Positions 61,748 through 64,000 of a stretch of 64,000 nucleotides of DNA are shown piece by piece. The stretch is from Niallia nealsonii. GTDB taxonomy: Bacteria; Bacillota; Bacilli; Bacillales; Cytobacillaceae. Every line of letters begins with the position of its first letter. The stretch's first letter is position 1. The stretch spans positions 36,105 to 100,104 of the forward strand of contig NZ_PISE01000001.1 of NCBI RefSeq assembly GCF_002835805.1, written 5' to 3'. The notes beneath the pieces are model-generated. The model saw only the letters and a program-made list of their open reading frames with translations, searched no databases and was not told where the DNA came from. A program made the position numbers and the translations under genes.

Positions 61748-63850
61748 TTATTTAGCCGTTTCTTCTTTTTTCATTTCAAAGTATTTATCAAGCACACGTT
61801 TTCCAATCGTTAAGTTTGGCGATGGTCCACTATTTGTTGTATAAGCCCACGGGACAAGCACCGCCATTGCCACTTCTGGATTTTCAGATGGTGCATACGT
61901 AATTAAGCTGAGATTCATTACTTGCGGTGGTGCACTGTAATTGCTGCGGAGGGGTCCATCATAAAACGCTTGGGCTGTTCCTGTTTTTCCTGCTGGCTGA
62001 TAAGAAGCTCCTGCAAAAACCTTTCCTGTACCGCTAGTCATTACCATGCGAAATCCTTTTTGCACTTGCTCAATCCAGCCTGGCTCTAAATCGACCTTAT
62101 TTAATACTTTGGGCTGAATTTCCTGCACCATGCCTCCAAGTTCTTCTTCCCCTAGTGACGGATCTCGTATTTCTTTTACCATATGAGGCTGTATACGATA
62201 GCCTCCATTTGCAATCGTTGAGGCGTATTGGGCAAGCTGCATATTTGTATATGTATCATATTGTCCAATTGATAAGAACATTAAATTACCAGGTGTTTGT
62301 GTATCTTGTCCTTTAAATCCTACCATTTCATTTGGAAGATCAATGCCTGTTCTAACACCAAGCCCAAATTCTCCAAATGAATTGCGAATAGTGGACATCG
62401 CCTCTGAAGTACGAGTATCTAATGGCTGGCCATAACTATAGTGCCCTTTCCCAATTGCAATCGCTGTTTTTGCCATATAAACATTGGAAGATTGCTGCAA
62501 TGCCGTTAAGTCATTAATATAACCCATTGTTTTCCATGACTTAAAAGGTGGAGACCCCTTTACTTGCATCACTTCATCATGTATGACAGAATATGGCTTA
62601 ATAACTCCTTCTTTATAACCTGTTAACACCATCGCTCCTTTTACCGTTGATCCTACGTTATAAGAGGTTGTAATATTGCCAAGAGCAAAATCCTGTACCT
62701 GCTGGTTGCCATTATCATCTTTGCCAAGCATTTTGCCAGCCATGGTCAAAATTTCTCCTGTTTTCGGATCCATTAATACAACAAAAGCCCTGTCTAACAG
62801 ATAGGTTCCTGCATAGCCCCTTTTTGTTCTTTTTAATTCTTCCTCAATAATTTTTTCTACTTCCAGCTGCAGTTTCATATCAATGGTCAAAACAAGATCT
62901 TTTCCTGATTCTCCATCTGTTAAAGCTTTTGAATCAACAATTTCTCCTGTTTTATCTTTTATATATTTAATTTTCTTTTTTTGTCCCTTTAGAATATCTT
63001 CATATTGATTTTCTAAATAACTGAGACCAACACGATCATTCATGCTATAGCCTTTTGCCAAATAGCTGTCTTTTTCTTCAGCAGGCACCCCTCTTTGTGA
63101 ACTGGATACATTGCCAAGCACCGTTTTTAAGGTGGAACCATAAGCATACGTTCTATCCCAATCTTTTGTTGTATCTACGCCTTTCAATTCCGCCAAATGT
63201 TCACTGACTCTAGCAAACTCTTCATCTGTTACCCCATTATTTTTTACGATTTGCGGCGTATAGTAATAGCCGCTGTTAAAGGCTCTGTAGATTGCCAAAG
63301 TTTCCAGCTCAAATTTAGAAAAACTATTAATCTCTTCTTTCGTAATTCTCGAGCGAAGAAGTTCATTATAGGCTTTTTGGTATTTTTTCGAATCGTTTTT
63401 ATACGTCTCTTGCAGCTCGGCATCTTCTTTTTTTGTCACCTTTGCTTTTGCTTTTTTCTCATGCAGAAGAATCCAATAATCAATTCTATCTCTTTCTGTA
63501 ATCTTTTTCAGATCATCTTCTGTATCCATTTTTATTAGTCTAGCAAGCTTTTCTGCCGTATTTTGCATATCTTTTGCTTTTACATCCCAGTTGGTATATG
63601 TAATGGCATTTTTCGCCTTATTGCTGACAATATTATGGCCATTTCGATCATACATTTCTCCTCTAGGGACTTGGGTACTGATAATAATATCTTCTTTTTT
63701 TTCTAATTCTCTTTTATAATCGTCTCCGTAGACAATCTGCACAAATCCTAAACGCAGTATTAAAGCAGAAAACAGCAAAAACACTACAAAAAATAAAATA
63801 TTTAACCGAAGTGGAAATTGATTTTTTTTCTTTCTCTTTTTTTCCCCCAT
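61748..63850 (-). CDS. pbpA: Class B penicillin-binding protein (PBP2a/PbpA-like), copy 1
   Basis: About 700 residues, same layout as the downstream copy: membrane anchor (about 15-37), RGEMYDRNG, and transpeptidase motifs STVK (in YNVGSTVKGA), SSN (QSSNVYM) and KTGTA. The two proteins align along nearly their whole length, including the identical segment LRLGFVQIVYG. The start ATG 63850 (GGTG 6 nt upstream) or GTG 63862 (GGAG 8 nt upstream) are both possible. Confidence 0.92.
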   Translation of the reverse strand: MGEKKRKKKNQFPLRLNILFFVVFLLFSALILRLGFVQIVYGDDYKRELEKKEDIIISTQVPRGEMYDRNGHNIVSNKAKNAITYTNWDVKAKDMQNTAEKLARLIKMDTEDDLKKITERDRIDYWILLHEKKAKAKVTKKEDAELQETYKNDSKKYQKAYNELLRSRITKEEINSFSKFELETLAIYRAFNSGYYYTPQIVKNNGVTDEEFARVSEHLAELKGVDTTKDWDRTYAYGSTLKTVLGNVSSSQRGVPAEEKDSYLAKGYSMNDRVGLSYLENQYEDILKGQKKKIKYIKDKTGEIVDSKALTDGESGKDLVLTIDMKLQLEVEKIIEEELKRTKRGYAGTYLLDRAFVVLMDPKTGEILTMAGKMLGKDDNGNQQVQDFALGNITTSYNVGSTVKGAMVLTGYKEGVIKPYSVIHDEVMQVKGSPPFKSWKTMGYINDLTALQQSSNVYMAKTAIAIGKGHYSYGQPLDTRTSEAMSTIRNSFGEFGLGVRTGIDLPNEMVGFKGQDTQTPGNLMFLSIGQYDTYTNMQLAQYASTIANGGYRIQPHMVKEIRDPSLGEEELGGMVQEIQPKVLNKVDLEPGWIEQVQKGFRMVMTSGTGKVFAGASYQPAGKTGTAQAFYDGPLRSNYSAPPQVMNLSLITYAPSENPEVAMAVLVPWAYTTNSGPSPNLTIGKRVLDKYFEMKKEETAK

Positions 63851-63862
63851 TGAAAACACCAC

Positions 63863-64000
63863 ACTTTCTCCACCTTGTTATTTTATCGAATAATTTTGGA
63901 TATATCTAGGATAATTGCTAATTTGGTGGAATTTATTCGTCATAATCATATACAAAAACAAAAAAACTGTATAGTAAGTTTGAACTGCCCCTAAATTGTT
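63863..64000. other. Upstream region of the first penicillin-binding protein gene
   Basis: AT-rich sequence to the window edge; should contain the promoter but no motif pair is convincing. Confidence 0.3.

Noticed and set aside
1..64000. CRISPR arrays, prophage, rRNA genes
   Set aside because: No regularly spaced repeats with unique spacers, phage structural genes or rRNA sequence were seen.

Overview
The window is a piece of the chromosome of a low-GC, endospore-forming Bacillaceae bacterium (Bacillus/Niallia-like). This follows from the complete spoIIIA operon, a spore photoproduct lyase, the comG competence operon, an rpmGA-type L33, a tandem glycine riboswitch and gene order that largely follows the accB-spoIIIA-efp-yqh-comG-yqg-pst segment of Bacillus subtilis. 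Most genes are on the minus strand. The species cannot be named from sequence alone.

Layout. 1-620: start of accC and all of accB (acetyl-CoA carboxylase). 848-6240: spoIIIAA-AH (SpoIIIA-SpoIIQ channel) with a terminator and a candidate sigma-E promoter; spoIIIAD appears to use a non-canonical ATT start. 6468-9170: an island between spoIIIAA and efp with an alkaline phosphatase, a dispersed palindromic repeat, an M23/LysM hydrolase and a small structured RNA with its own promoter and terminator. 9217-14192: efp, papA (yqhT), yqhR, yqhQ, yqhP, yqhO. 14361-18715: a repeat-rich small protein, splB, and the B12-dependent ribonucleotide reductase nrdJ with two NrdR boxes. 19020-25155: second copy of the dispersed repeat, lipM, yqhL and the glycine cleavage genes gcvT-gcvPA-gcvPB behind a tandem glycine riboswitch. 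25534-29530: yqhH-yqhG, then an IS200/IS605-type TnpB element whose insertion point can be reconstructed exactly at the yqhG stop codon.

29530-33770: yqzE and comGA-GG (pseudopilus and its ATPase for DNA uptake). 34065-38415: an amino acid permease, three unrecognised membrane or secreted proteins, tRNA-Gln and a winged-helix regulator with a cysteine cluster. 38570-49163: the yqg block (yqgX, yqgV, yqgU, yqgT, LTA synthase, glcK, yqgQ, a DUF92 protein, yqgN) ending with rpmGA. 49231-53098: a DUF4912/HTH protein, a degenerate GH57 domain fused to a GT4 glycosyltransferase, and an unknown protein. 53641-54499: two small membrane-anchored proteins. 54611-59095: pstSCAB-phoU behind a four-repeat Pho box. 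59311-63850: two tandem paralogous class B penicillin-binding proteins.

Functional themes are sporulation, competence, one-carbon and lipoate metabolism (lipM supplies the lipoyl group that glycine cleavage needs), phosphate uptake and cell-wall synthesis. The features least explained by known families are the small RNA downstream of efp, the GH57-like/GT4 cluster, the orphan cluster at 35800-37266 and the spoIIIAD start.
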